From the NCBI GenBank assembly GCA_001586965.3, contig LUCW03000801.1, positions 1 through 32,500 on the forward strand: 32,500 nucleotides of DNA. Reading direction: 5' to 3'. Both the position numbers and the translations under genes were made by a program. Positions 10,878 to 22,708 of the stretch are shown in pieces. The stretch is from Sphaeroforma sirkka (Eukaryota; Opisthokonta; Ichthyosporea; Ichthyophonida). A model generated the notes under the pieces. The model was not told the origin of the DNA, made no database searches, and saw only the letters and a list, made by a program, of their open reading frames with translations. Numbering within the stretch: position 1 is the first letter of the stretch; the number at the start of each line of letters is the position of its first letter.

Positions 10878-11654
10878 ATAATGTCTAAAGTTAATAACTG
10901 AGGTATTTTTCTTTGGCGGCAGATGATATCAATGCAGAATTATCAATTTTAAATTCGATGTATTCTGTCCAGTTGCAAACGAAGCACTATTTAAAGGCAC
11001 ACAGGTGATCAAGATATACTCCCACCTTTCCAGAAGAGAAATATACCGTTCTTCAGTTAAAACAATACAACATAAGTTTTTTAAGCAGCATGATCCTATG
11101 TGACTTGGCAATGAGTAAAATTGAGGCAATGGACATTACTGACCTCGATGAGCAGAATCTGTAGTTGTGGTGTCTAATTGAAGCCAAGACAAACCGTAGG
11201 GCTCAATTTTGAGACTACCGGGTTGATCACAAAGTAGTTTGGACCGACAGGCACATTTTGCAGTCAGGACATCCATAATAAAATGTCTATTATTTAAATT
11301 TAAGTACAGAAATATCCATTATCGAGGATCAACTACAAACACACGAGTTAGGTTTAATATTTACAGAGCTCTTATATAAAAATAGTATCACTTCGAACCT
11401 TGTCACAGACATGGCCATACCGAAGCACTCTACTTCCAAAATCTTCCATCACCCCACCTTGAAATCCAGCGCGATATACATCGATATCGTACATCGATAC
11501 CGTATACTTGTTCACGAACAGGTAAAAGTAATATTTATATTTGGTATAAGAGTGTGCATACATATATACAATATATGTACTTGCATTATGCACAAGCTTT
11601 GTCGTTCCCCAATGCTTCAATATATACATGACGACTTCACCACCATCCACTGGT
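10878..11654. other. Intergenic region between PIGL and the Trp-repeat gene
   Basis: No supported gene. Short open frames on both strands (for example 10929-11129 and 11372-11650) have no recognisable pattern and AT-driven codon use. An AATAAA at 11277-11282 is about 400 bp past the PIGL stop and is only a weak candidate for its polyadenylation signal. Confidence 0.5.
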
Positions 11655-12839
11655 CTATGACTGCATCATGTCACAGTCCTTTGTTGCTGCGTGAGTTGCG
11701 TACGTGGCGTCCTTTCCAGCGTTCTCCGTATCCGCCACTGTTGCCCGTTGATTTTCCATAGCATTCATGATGCTCTCTGTGCTCGTGTAGTGTTGCAGTG
11801 TTCTCTGCGGCATTAACAAGTCGTTGTTGTGGCCGTTGTTCGCTTGATGTGCGAAGCCGTTAATACTATTATTACTGTTGCACACGTCCATGCTGTCGTC
11901 ACAAATACTTTCACAGCTGGAAATTTCTGTATCATGGTTTGTGATGTTACTGGCGTTCAATAGGCAGATCGTATTATCACACTCAGGAGCATATGAAGGA
12001 AGCGCCGCCGAACACGCCATTTCCTGACCGTGCTGTGGACTGCCACTCGCGCCATCAAGGGCTCCCGTGCAAAACAGTGAGATTCTATTCAAATCGTAGT
12101 CATCCAGGCTTCTATGCTTCTTCAAATACCACGCCAGCCGTACATTGAAGTGCCCGAGCTGGTCGAGGCTCCACCCAGCCTTGTCGGCAATCTCCGTCAC
12201 CAGCTCCAGCGTACTGTCGGTAGACCACGTTGCCGTTACCACTCCGAAATAACGCACCATATCCTCCAGATTCATGTCATACGTTATGCACATAATCAAG
12301 CGAGATGTATATGGCTTTAACGGCCAGTCATTAGACACAATCGACGCGAGTTCGGCTTCTTGCTCAGCCACCCAACCCTTTGTAACCATACGAAGCAGGT
12401 GTGCAATATTGTCGATGGTCCAATTCGCCACTATCCAACGGATACCGTTTGCTAGACGCTTTAGGTCGGTATCATGCGTGCTTTTACGTATATGCATGGC
12501 CGTACACTCCAAATTGGCTTCTGAGCGTATCCAATCGTAAAACTTAGTGCCGTAGTTTTTATCCATGGTACGTATCACTTCATCTACGTCTTGGAAGGGC
12601 GCTCGTGTCGTCAATTGACACGATGCATCCGTCTCCGCTAATTTAACACTTCCATTTTGTGTATCACTGACGCACTCAGCGGTGTAAGTATCCCCACTTA
12701 AGGAGGAGTGTGCTGATGGCTGCACAAGTGGCTGTTTAGTCGTAGCACTCACATTGATACTGGGAAAGTAATCATACCCCATGAGGTCCGTGATAGTCAC
12801 GTTTGTATTTCTCATTGCAATGTGTAAAAGGAGCTTCAC
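11655..12839 (-). CDS. Unrecognised protein with ~16-residue Trp-marked helical repeats
   Basis: A single uninterrupted frame gives 394 aa; I do not recognise the family. Residues 1-80 are Ser/Thr-rich and probably disordered. Residues about 85-245 are helical and contain a regular series of tryptophans: W140, W156, W172, W205 and W223, with Met189 in the matching place between W172 and W205. Spacing is therefore 16, 16, 17, 16 and 18. Each unit begins [NGDT]-W-[STVP]-x-[DEK] and continues with an amphipathic pattern such as NIAHLLRMVTK. This suggests a short tandem helical-hairpin solenoid, normally a protein-binding scaffold. Residues 260-394 are Asn/Ser/Asp-rich low complexity with several Cys. 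No signal peptide or membrane segment is evident. The start could be Met1 (12839) or Met9 (12815). Length, balanced composition and the repeat argue for a real gene. Confidence 0.75.
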   Translation of the reverse strand: MKLLLHIAMRNTNVTITDLMGYDYFPSINVSATTKQPLVQPSAHSSLSGDTYTAECVSDTQNGSVKLAETDASCQLTTRAPFQDVDEVIRTMDKNYGTKFYDWIRSEANLECTAMHIRKSTHDTDLKRLANGIRWIVANWTIDNIAHLLRMVTKGWVAEQEAELASIVSNDWPLKPYTSRLIMCITYDMNLEDMVRYFGVVTATWSTDSTLELVTEIADKAGWSLDQLGHFNVRLAWYLKKHRSLDDYDLNRISLFCTGALDGASGSPQHGQEMACSAALPSYAPECDNTICLLNASNITNHDTEISSCESICDDSMDVCNSNNSINGFAHQANNGHNNDLLMPQRTLQHYTSTESIMNAMENQRATVADTENAGKDATYATHAATKDCDMMQS

Positions 12840-13803
12840 GAGATATGATGTGTTAATGTTTAGTAATAGGCGATTTGTACTAAGGACTATATGTGTACAC
12901 CCGTAAGTATCGATTTATCTTGCTGAAGTGCGAAGTGAGAGGAAGGGAATACATCTACACGTGCTATATACTGAGATCAGCTTGCGCATATCCTGCAGGT
13001 CACACAAAGTTTGCTATTAAAAAAAACACCCAAATTGTAAAGACGCGATGAACGAGATATGTAGTCACTCAGGTATGTTCTGCGGTAATCAGATTATATA
13101 GTGTAGTGTGCACAACTGACACTTGTATAATAATGTTGCTACGAAACGTATCGACACCGATAGATATATGACAGCCGTAAGAGACATTTGGGCTCTTAGA
13201 TGATTATATTTAGTTAATTCCAATAAACTCTAAGGAATGATTGTTGGAGGATATTTCTGTACGGAGTGATAAAATATGTCGAGAATTGGCGGATGTGGTA
13301 TATTCATCCTGTGTCATGTCGTATATTGTATAGTGTGCGAGTAGAAAATACAAAAATATCGTAAAATATATTCGTTTCAAAATGGTGTGCAAAATTGACC
13401 AATTATAAACCTCCTCAAACTACAGATGACCAGTGCTTCGTGAAATTTGAAAAAAACATGTTTTTTATTAAACTACACAGGAATAGTACAATTAGTGGAG
13501 AGTGTTCGAATTGTAAACTCTTTCATCTCTTGAGAAACCAAATCGGGACCATGGATTCGCAACAATAATTTTTGGCCAAAACCAATAGGAAACGTGGATA
13601 CACAATCCATTGACATCGTATGGCTCGTATTTAAAGCACAGCCGAAACCTATCTGAGAAATTTACTGATATTCTTTGTAATAGATTTGACTGGATGCTTC
13701 CTTGTTGGCGCGGATTGTTTGATGAGCTGTTTAAAAAATTGTGGCGGGCTTTCGCCGATAAATATCGAAGGGGAGCCTGGAGAGGTCTTGAATAAAAATA
13801 GGC
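12840..13803. other. Intergenic region with no supported gene
   Basis: This holds the presumed promoter side of the Trp-repeat gene and the 3' flank of PPWD1. It contains AT-rich runs (an A run near 13019-13026). A 61-codon plus-strand frame at 13610-13795 has no recognisable similarity, and I do not call it. Confidence 0.45.
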
Positions 13804-13936
13804 GGTGGTGATGAGATTAATAGGCCACCTCTTGATAACTTGAGACGGATAGCGTTTTATCGGATTAAAGGGTGGTGATGATGAATAAAATCGACCACCG
13901 CTTGATAATTTTAGAAGGATAGCCTTTAATCGAATG
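13804..13936. repeat. ~67-bp degenerate tandem duplication overlapping the PPWD1 stop
   Basis: Two diverged copies both begin GGTGGTGATGA (13804 and 13871) and continue with CCACC, CTTGATAA, GATAGC and TTATCG or TTAATCG at matching places. The second copy includes the last codons and stop of PPWD1 (stop at 13926-13928), so the extreme 3' end of the gene belongs to the repeat. Confidence 0.75.
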
Positions 13937-16900
13937 AGATATTGAGGATCCTTATCGTTTCGTTAGGTCTAGCAAATTTGTCACACGGCACATTGCTGAT
14001 TTTCATAGTTATGTCCATGCCACGTGTCACCCTTCCAAAGACTGTATGTTTATCATCGAGCCAAGGAGTGGGTACCACAGTGATAAAAAACTGACTCCCG
14101 TTAGTGCCAGGGCCTGCGTTTGCCATGCTCAGAGTGAATGGTCGGTCGTGCCTGATATATAGAGATTTGAGAGTTTGAACAGGCTTCAGGATGTGTGCGG
14201 GATAGGATGGTTTTGTAGTACGGGTAGTCGAGTTATGATCAATTGTAATGAGTTCAGTCGGTGGACGTAATCCTTATGGTGAAGTACACAAAAAAGCGCA
14301 CCGAATATATTTCCAAGGACACAAAATCCAAGCAAAGTCAGAGAGACAACAACTACCGTACATTCTACATTGCGACGACACCTAGGTACATTCCACACAT
14401 CGGAGGATAACGGAAGCCATATACAGCCGCAACTAAAAAGAGTACAACTACTGCTGGAAATGTAAAGCACACAATCGCACTACACAGGCACGACAGAACA
14501 CAGCTGCATACGAAGACTGATCAATGAGCACACGAAAGTGCAACAAGCTCATTAGCTACCTTAATTTGGGTGAGATTTCATCTTCAAATTCAGCACCCCA
14601 TATCGATTCGCCGCCTGTGCCGTCGCCTTCGGGATCGCCCGTTTGAATCATAAAACTTTTTATAACTCGGTGGAAGATGAGGTTGTCATAGTAGCCATTC
14701 CGGCTGTGAGTAAAGATGCAACACAGAATGTAAGCATGTCATGATAAGCATTTGCTCGCCTACTGATATTTACGAGTGTGAAGCATCTCCACTGATGCTG
14801 GAATTCGCATAGTACGAACCCACACCGAACAAATCTACTCGTAACTTTTAAGAATGTAGTAGCGAACTTCAATCTCTCCCAAGATGGATCACAGTGTTGC
14901 TAAGCATGATATAGGAGAAACTTACAATACATTGCAAAATGAGTCGATCGAGGCCATACCTGTGCGTTACAAAGTTCTCTACGGTCTTCGGGCATTCGTC
15001 CGGGAAGAGTGATACGTGTACATCACCGTATGATGTATGGATGATGGCTTGTGAAGGCCACGAAGCCTTCACCTGGCTGTCTGTAGCGGCTATCATGTCT
15101 TCACGCGAGGGCTTCTCGTTGTACACATCTCGACCATGTTCTCTGCATAGATCACACAGAAACGCAGCATAGAACAAAGTGCAAATCAGCAGAAAGTAAC
15201 TTTGAAAAGTTTCTCGTAAACTGTCAGGTAGTCTTTTGAGCTACAGTTCCAGTACCAGCAAATGAGTTGATAACGTAGGTTAAGATTGGAGACATATCTG
15301 TCATTAATTTTTGTCTAACTTGCAGGGAACAATATCTTAGCTACTATTTGCATGACTGATCACCAAAAGCATCCTACAAGGGCTCAAATCTGAAAGTGGA
15401 ATAAACTTACTGGAATGGTCCTAGCAAACAAAAGGCCACAGAAAACGCACAGGGAGCAACACTAGACAAACAATCCATATAAAAAATGCTGTATGTATAT
15501 GCATGTCTGTTGACTGTGTTCGCACATACCCTTCGGTCTCTTCTCTGTCTCTTCGTGAGAAAAGAAAGAATCTATTTTTGTTGTAGCCAGTGCAAAACAT
15601 AGTCGGATCATGCGTCGACAACGCCTCCAAACCCGGATTTTCGGATGTTTGCATTTCCTACAAATACAAATCAGAGATAAGCCAAAATCCACGTGAGATT
15701 CGAGTCAAGCTTATGTTTCACCATCTCACAATACCTCTCGTGTCACACAACTATGTAATTACCGCTAAGTTGCAAAATCGAGACATAAGCTGTGTACAAG
15801 TGTCTATCTATGTAAATGCAAGTGAACTATCACTGATTGTTCTTATATCGATCACGCATCCCTACAAGCACCATGCGATTTCCACACGAAAACTTTACAG
15901 TCTCTGCACGAATCGGAGTTTATCAAGGATGAACAACGCATGCGCAAAATGCCCATTGAGCTCAACACATCGCTCGTGCCGTACACGACAACACACCAGC
16001 GAAAGAGTTGCAGCCGCCTGTACAGGTTTGCCTTGATACAAATTTATACGCAGTATCCGCACGGTGCTCTCATGCTTGCCCATAACGCGTACGACTGTGT
16101 TTGTTTTGATTCCGATAATCTTCACGCCTAACATGGTGGGGTATAGTAAAAATTGCCCTGATTCATCGAAGACGGCGTTGATTCGTTCGAAAGCCGATGA
16201 GTTTTCAATTTCTTTCTCCTGTGTGAAGCGTCGTAGATATAATATAAGACATCAACTCATCTGGACCTGAGCGCCTAAAACGAGCAGACAGTCCCGCTAT
16301 ACCGACAGGTCATGATATGCGGGTTTATTCACTGATGACCAGGACACATACAACAAAGCTCGGTACGTCACTTAGGACATCTGCAATGAAGATCAGTACA
16401 TCACTCGCAGCATTTTTGCAAACAAAACACAACTATCGTGATTTAGGTTTCAACGGTGGTCGTAAATCTCAATTTACAATACATACACGCAAACAAACGC
16501 ACGGTAGAACATTGTTTCTGGACAAAAATCAGACGAAAGCGGACACATACCTCAAGCAGTCAGGTAAAAGCACTAGATACTCAATTAGCATATTTATATG
16601 AACATGCATACTACCTGAGCCATGCGACGCCCGAAATCGACGCTGTCTAGTTGAGGGTTAGTTTTCTGATTCTCAGAATATACTGATAAGCTCTCGTCGT
16701 ATACGCGATATAATTTTCCTGTTTTGATCTGAAGAGCGAAAGGGGTTTGAAATCAAGCAGCCACGGAATGGCGCCTAAAATACTATAAACGCTATGGCCA
16801 TTATAAGCGAATTTAGGGTACGGTGCCCAAATTTAAACCAGGTCAGCCAAACATTTAGTACAGCAGCCATGTGAGCCAACGGAATCAAACATAAAACTCC

Positions 16901-19104
16901 TACGCTGATACAGCATATAGCAACCTACTTGAATGCGTCCCTTACATGGAGAAGGTAACACGTGATGCCGGAATACACATCCGTGACAACTATCCCCCCC
17001 CCCCCCCAAAGAAAAAAGGCGGAAAGATCCAGCTGGTTAACTACATACCTTAAATATGCGGACTTTCCTGTCCTTAGCCACAAGGGCCATAAGTTCGCCC
17101 GATTCATTGATGGCCAGTGATGTGGGCATTGTTTTGCACTTGATGAACTCGTAGAGGTCAGTATCCATTTTCGAATCGAAACTGACGGCTTTTTCAGGGA
17201 ATGCGTAGGCTCCGCTGTTGCTCCAATACTCAACCATACCGGCTCTGTCTACCGAGACAACTACTCCCAACCGTTGGTTCAACGCCATAAGATGTACCTG
17301 CGAGCGTGTAAGCACAAAGGAGTCAGAATGATGATTCAGGCATCAAAGGAGTGCATCCCATTTCAAAACTCTAATGCCGCCACGCTCTGCAACAACTCAC
17401 AAGAGGCCATTTATTGTGCAGGAAATGCACATTATGAAAAAGCTGCAGGACATATAAATATTTTATAGAAGACTAACAAGATGTTGCTTCTCATACGATC
17501 GCAAACTGATTCAGTGCGAGACATTCAGTTCTCATACCGGCTGTGTGTGTACGTTGATCTCCTTGATGGGCTCCCCTTCCTCTCCAATGTTTGCGTCGTA
17601 CAGTCGTATCGTGGGACCCGCTGCGTCCGATATCGCTAGCACAGCTTTGGCTGCTCCGTCAGTATGTACCCAACAACAAGCTAGGGGAATATAGTCCAGC
17701 TTTATCTGGTTGATCATATCAAAATTGATTATATCAAAGATTTTGACGGTTTTATCATCACTTATACTGGCAAGCATTAATCCATCATTGCTTGCTGTTG
17801 CATCCACAATCGAACCTGAGGTGGAAACAGTAAATTGTCGGGTATCAAATGAGCGAATAGTACAGGAGATACATGATGTAACATACCTGGTGCATAGAAT
17901 ACTTAAGATTTTGAAATAGCTACCAACTGATACACATGCTACAAAATATACGCTAAGTACATCAATCACGATCCAGAGACAAACAACCTGCACAACGACC
18001 GAACATATACTGCAGTGTCATTAACGCTTGCATCGCAAACTTCACGTGTCTAATCTAAATGATATGTGCAAGTATTCTAAATGGGCAGGCACTGCGCCCA
18101 GTATCGATTACACATTTGATCCCCTGAGATGTCTTAGTAGGGCTGAGCTGCCAACTTCTCGACACACAAACAATAGAAACCCCGTATGAAATGTCACGCG
18201 GATAACATACCCATATGAGCTCTGAAGTGCTTTACGAATTCAATGCCCTGCGGTCCCTTCTTCCAAAACTTGAGGTGCCCATCAGCACTTGTTGTGACGA
18301 TGAAGTTCGTTCTGATTGACATGAAGCAAAGACGACTTGAGCCTGCTATCTCACCAGTAACAAGTGACAGCTCAAAAGTATTAACTTTAGCGACTAGCCC
18401 AAATGGCACATAATGGTGTGGGATACTGTTTAAGCCAAACGAGACGCACGCTCACGGTGAGATATATCGCGAACAAACAAAACAAAACAGAGCTAGTTGA
18501 CGTTCATAGCGTGCTGACGGGGCGGTACAAGGAAATACAAAAGCAAGACCTAGGCAAGTATGTGGCCTACCTCTTCCATTATTTTCAGACACCCCATTAT
18601 TCACTATATGACAAGATATTTTCGTAACACTCGACGACCGCTATACTACCGCGACGCACTACTTGTAAAACATGCACGAGGTAGAGTGCATCTGCGCACG
18701 ATAACACTCCATACTTGTTGGTTACTACTACATCGTTGACGATATCTCGATGCATGTAGCTCCGTTCGTACATCTCCGCCGATGGCAAATTCTCCAAGTA
18801 CACCTGTTGATATTTGAGAGCTGTAGTAAAAAGGCAGTTTCCATTAGCACATGCAAGTGAAGCCTCAACAAGTTTTGAACTACCTAGTTAATAGGCGTTG
18901 AATAGTAGAGTCTACGCAGCACTTCATCGCGTATATACATACACACACAGAGAGACACAGAGACAGAGAAAGAGACAGAGACAGAGACAGAGACATATAT
19001 ATATATATATATATATATAAATATATATAGTTAAACACAATCCGTCTCACTTACACATACATACAAATATATACACATGGATATATACACACACACGCAC
19101 ACAC

Positions 19105-19195
<91 letters not shown>

Positions 19196-19699
19196 CAAGC
19201 TATCTCAAATGATGCAACCATGCTTACGATGAAAGCTGGCTGAGGAACCACACTGTCAAATGCTACGTAGCGAAGAGAAAATCACTCTGAACCCAACCCA
19301 ATGCGCATGCGCGTTCATATACAATCTTGCTAGTGGTAGAACCACCTAGACGACAAGGAATACATCAATATTCTAATGTAGCGCATATGCCAATATAGCA
19401 CTAGACTAGTAGAATATATCGCTATACCTACAGTAGCTTTATGTAAAGCACCTACCCTTTTTCTTCCCAGCTTCCGAGGGAGCACCGACGCCCGGCGGCA
19501 GAGGACCCACAACATCATCGTCGTTGTCAGAGTCATTTCCACTTATCTTTGACTTCGACTTAGGGGGAAACATCGGGCCTACATCACTATCTGAATCACT
19601 ACCGTTACCTTTACCTTTGCTTGTACTGGGGTTTGGCCGTTTCCTATTATCCGTGCCTGGTGGCAATGGCCCAACGTCTTCGTCACTCGATGTAGTCAT
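13926..19699 (-). CDS. PPWD1: PPWD1, WD40-repeat cyclophilin (peptidyl-prolyl isomerase), 11 exons
   Basis: PPWD1 is a nuclear peptidyl-prolyl isomerase found with catalytic spliceosomes. Exons from the 5' end: 19699-19456, 18820-18715, 18311-18211, 17815-17538, 17297-17049, 16728-16615, 16218-15997, 15657-15530, 15142-14960, 14703-14560, 14151-13926. They total 1995 bp, or 664 aa plus stop (human about 646), and all phases close. Residues 1-81 are acidic with three VGP[LM]-type motifs (9, 40, 64). The WD40 part starts at [16 protein letters not shown] and includes [25 protein letters not shown] and DRKVRIFK. A linker ([11 protein letters not shown]) leads to the cyclophilin domain, about residues 513-664. 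Active-site residues corresponding to cyclophilin A Arg55, Phe60 and Gln63 are R554, F559 and Q562 ([14 protein letters not shown]), and [16 protein letters not shown] is present. The start at 19699 is chosen over an in-frame ATG at 19834 because the [11 protein letters not shown] opening resembles family N-termini. The protein looks intact. Confidence 0.95.
16994..17007 (+). repeat. Poly(C) tract of 14 in a PPWD1 intron
   Basis: Fourteen consecutive C on the plus strand (poly-G in the transcript) lie in the intron between exons 5 and 6, about 40 bp past the exon 5 donor. The length of such a run is prone to sequencing error. G-rich intronic runs near a donor can act as splicing enhancers, but nothing here proves that. 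Confidence 0.9.
18936..19192. repeat. Compound microsatellite in PPWD1 intron 1: (CAGAGA)n, (TA)n, (CA)n
   Basis: The tract runs through CA/GA-rich sequence with CAGAGA units (about 18946-18991), (TA)n (about 18992-19029), a short unique spacer, (CA)n (about 19083-19146) and (TA)n (about 19147-19192). It accounts for much of the first intron, at 635 bp the longest of the gene. Confidence 0.95.
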
Positions 19700-20017
19700 T
19701 ATTTGTTCCGTACGTATATCAAAACTGCTGTGGAAGTACAATGACCAGCTCTGAAGTTTTCTAGATATACAATCACCTGTGATGTTGCTATGGAGCCAAG
19801 TGACGACGTATTTAACTTGCAATACTTGTAGCAACGCCTGTTTCGCGTCTTTCGCCTCTATTTATTCTATTTATTCATATTATGTGTACAGTGGCGTGCA
19901 TGGAAGGTGGCCTTTGATTCGTTGCCGCTATATTGTACTTTTGGTTTTACATTTTTACCTTTTACAGTTACACCATAGTGCCTTCTTGTTTAATTTTCAG
20001 AAACAGGTGAGTTGAGC

Positions 20018-20070
20018 GTAGGGTGTAGAGCGTAGAGTGTAGAGTATAGGCTGTGGACTGTAGACTGTAG
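20018..20070 (+). repeat. Degenerate heptamer array (GTAGAGT-like)
   Basis: About seven and a half consecutive 7-base units can be read: GTAGGGT, GTAGAGC, GTAGAGT, GTAGAGT, ATAGGCT, GTGGACT, GTAGACT, GTAG. It lies in the region between the PPWD1 start and the large microsatellites. Confidence 0.75.
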
Positions 20071-20269
20071 TACATACAGAGAACTACATATCACTACATA
20101 CTCTATTTAAATACTATTTACCAACATAATTGGCCCAAAACCATGGACGACACCATTCACCGCCCAGGTGTACGTAAACCCAACTATGGGCTCTTAGCAC
20201 CGCTTATATGGGCACCTGTGTGCTGCCAATAATTCAGAATCGGTCTGAGAGATCATCCAACACTGAGGA

Positions 20270-20760
20270 CACGGGTCTTTGGCCTAGCTGTGGGGTCGGC
20301 TCTGATACACGGAATATACACCATCGGCAACACGAGTGAAGTACACGAGTATTAAAGCTTAGTATATGAGCTCAGAAAAGGTCAAAGGATGCCAACAATA
20401 ATCTACTACATGGTTTATATACTTTCATGTATCATTGGCCCTACAAGTGGGATACTTGAATATCAATATGCTGTACTTGACGGCGGTATGGAGATTAGAG
20501 AAGATATGATTCACGGTGCAAGTAAACTACCACACGGCATATTGATATGATTGAGGTCTATGGCTAATTCAGCTGGGACGAGCGCGTCATATACATTTAG
20601 CTACTCGAGTAGGGCACACAACTGCTACTTGAAAAGCAGGATACTCCCTGTTTGAAAGACTATAGCAAACGGACGCGTGCACTATGGTTCTGAAACGGTT
20701 GGTGCGTACCTTACTACGTACGCAACAATGGTATCAGAGTTCTCACAGAGATATCAAAGC
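20270..20760. mobile_element. Scraps of LTR retroelement ends with initiator-tRNA primer-site-like words
   Basis: At 20730-20740 the plus strand reads TGGTATCAGAG just after CGCAACA. This is the primer-binding word common in Ty1/copia elements, complementary to initiator Met tRNA 3' ends, placed directly behind a CA-ending LTR-like terminus. A hairpin (GTGCGTAC, GTACGCA) precedes it. At about 20301-20316, in the opposite orientation, TATCAGAGCCGACC is a second such word. No complete LTR or coding region can be delimited, and these look like old truncated fragments. Confidence 0.4.
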
Positions 20761-21131
20761 ACCGGTGTGCTGCTTGTAGTGTTGAAGTAATTAAATGATT
20801 CTGATGCGAACAACGTAGGACCTTCTTGTTGGTCGACTCACGCAAGTGTTATCAGAATAATCCCGAAGGCTGCAGTTGTGCGTCTCTGCCAAGATCACAC
20901 AAGGGGAAAGAGTCGCATACTGGGGTGTCCCCCGGTACCCCGTGGCAAGCCACCGGTCGCATACTATACAAAGGTTCTGAAGAAGTACTTGTAAAAGATT
21001 CTGAAGAGGCTCATACTACACAAGAACTCTGATTACTGTGTGTTCCTTTGCAGAACTGTCAGCTACACCTATGTTCTTGACCCGCTCGTGCCAGAACGAC
21101 AGTATGTGTATGTGTACGAGTGAGCGAGTGC

Positions 21132-21221
<90 letters not shown>

Positions 21222-21401
21222 CATACATACATACATACATACATACATACATACATACATAAATACATACATACGTACATAAATACATACATACATCCAT
21301 ACATACATACATGCAATATATACATGCATATATGCATGCATGCAAACATGCATATATCCATCCATCCATCCATCCATCCATACATACATACATACATGCG
21401 T

Positions 21402-21489
<88 letters not shown>

Positions 21490-21500
21490 TATATATATAA
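21132..21500. repeat. Large (TA)n / (ACAT)n / (CATC)n compound microsatellite
   Basis: A (TA)n run of about 88 bp (21132-21219) is followed by (CATA)n with scattered variants (about 21220-21354), (CATC)n (about 21355-21380), more CATA, then (TA)n with single interruptions (about 21404-21500). Frames translating as YIYI or MYVC through here are artefacts of the repeat. Confidence 0.97.
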
Positions 21501-21739
21501 TATAATAATATCAATATATATGCATTACGTATGCATACATATGTATACACACATACATACATACGTACGTACACGTATGTACACATGGACATTCATATGA
21601 TTACATACACACACGCACAAACACACACGCACGCAATATACGCACACAGCACATCAATAATATAATGCATAGTTATATCTATACATATATGCATATACGT
21701 AATATTATTATATATATATGCATATGTATATATATAATT

Positions 21740-21911
<172 letters not shown>

Positions 21912-22708
21912 TAATGAATTACATATATACATATAGTCGATTTATATGCAGGTATTTTTATATGAGTTTTCATGTAAGTACAGGACACATGTGAATGCGA
22001 TTGTGTATTGACATAACCACAAACACAGACTTATGTTCTTATTGCATAGATACACCCACACACACATATACACGCATATACCTATGTGTGTATTTATTTA
22101 TTTTGGTGGTTTTGGGCGGGTGGTGAGTGCTCTTAGTCGGAATCGTGAAATACATAACCATAGATTATGTATCCGTACATTTGTATTTGAGTGTGTATGT
22201 ACAACTCACACGTACTTTATGTAATATTACGATATGTTGATGTAATAACTTTTATCTTATATCGAGAATGCGTTTGGTATTACTACCGTGCACTTGCAAA
22301 AGAGAGCTCTTCCTCATGACCACCTACAAAGTCTTTCACGGTTTCAGACAAGACCAGGTTTCTCGCGCATGCCTTTAGGTGCGCATTATCATCGGAGCTG
22401 CCTTCTGCGGATAGTCTCCAGGATACGCAACGGCTCGATGTGTATGGTCAATGTGATTGAGATGTGTATGTGCACACACAATGACCGAAGACCGAGACCA
22501 CAACCAATCTAGCATTATACCAAACTAGCACTATGCCTTCTACGGTTTCGATCTCCCATTGCCCGACCGATTTGACGGTGCTTTCCACGTGTGTGACAAG
22601 ACACAGTTACAGCGATGATCGGTGCAAGCAAACAAGCGCTCACAAGTTGCGTAGTGGCCAAACTACCGTGCGCCAGTAGAACGTGTTAGTCTGACTTGGT
22701 CCGGCCTA

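Larger units (their letters stand above)
19900..20825. other. Intergenic region without host gene
   Basis: Apart from the heptamer array and the LTR-like scraps listed separately, I find no gene here. A plus-strand frame just beyond (20826-21032, 68 codons, with KCYQNNPEGCSC) could be part of a retroelement relic but has no motif strong enough to call. Confidence 0.45.

Noticed and set aside
11372-11761. Overlapping frames on both strands (92 and 116 codons)
   Set aside because: Both overlap each other or the end of the Trp-repeat gene, with AT- and repeat-driven composition; no motif.
13610-13795. 61-codon plus-strand frame with WMLPCWRGLFDELFKKLW
   Set aside because: No upstream exon, splice signal or family resemblance; short enough to be chance.
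16317-16601. 94-codon plus-strand frame
   Set aside because: It lies entirely in the PPWD1 intron between exons 6 and 7, antisense to the gene, with no recognisable pattern.
19700-19834. Upstream in-frame extension of PPWD1 to an ATG at 19834
   Set aside because: The extension (WLHSNITGDCIS and similar) is unlike PPWD1 N-termini, whereas the acidic [11 protein letters not shown] start fits.
20826-21032. 68-codon plus-strand frame containing KCYQNNPEGCSC
   Set aside because: Considered as a copia zinc-knuckle or connection fragment because of the primer-like site upstream, but spacing of Cys and His does not fit and nothing else supports it.
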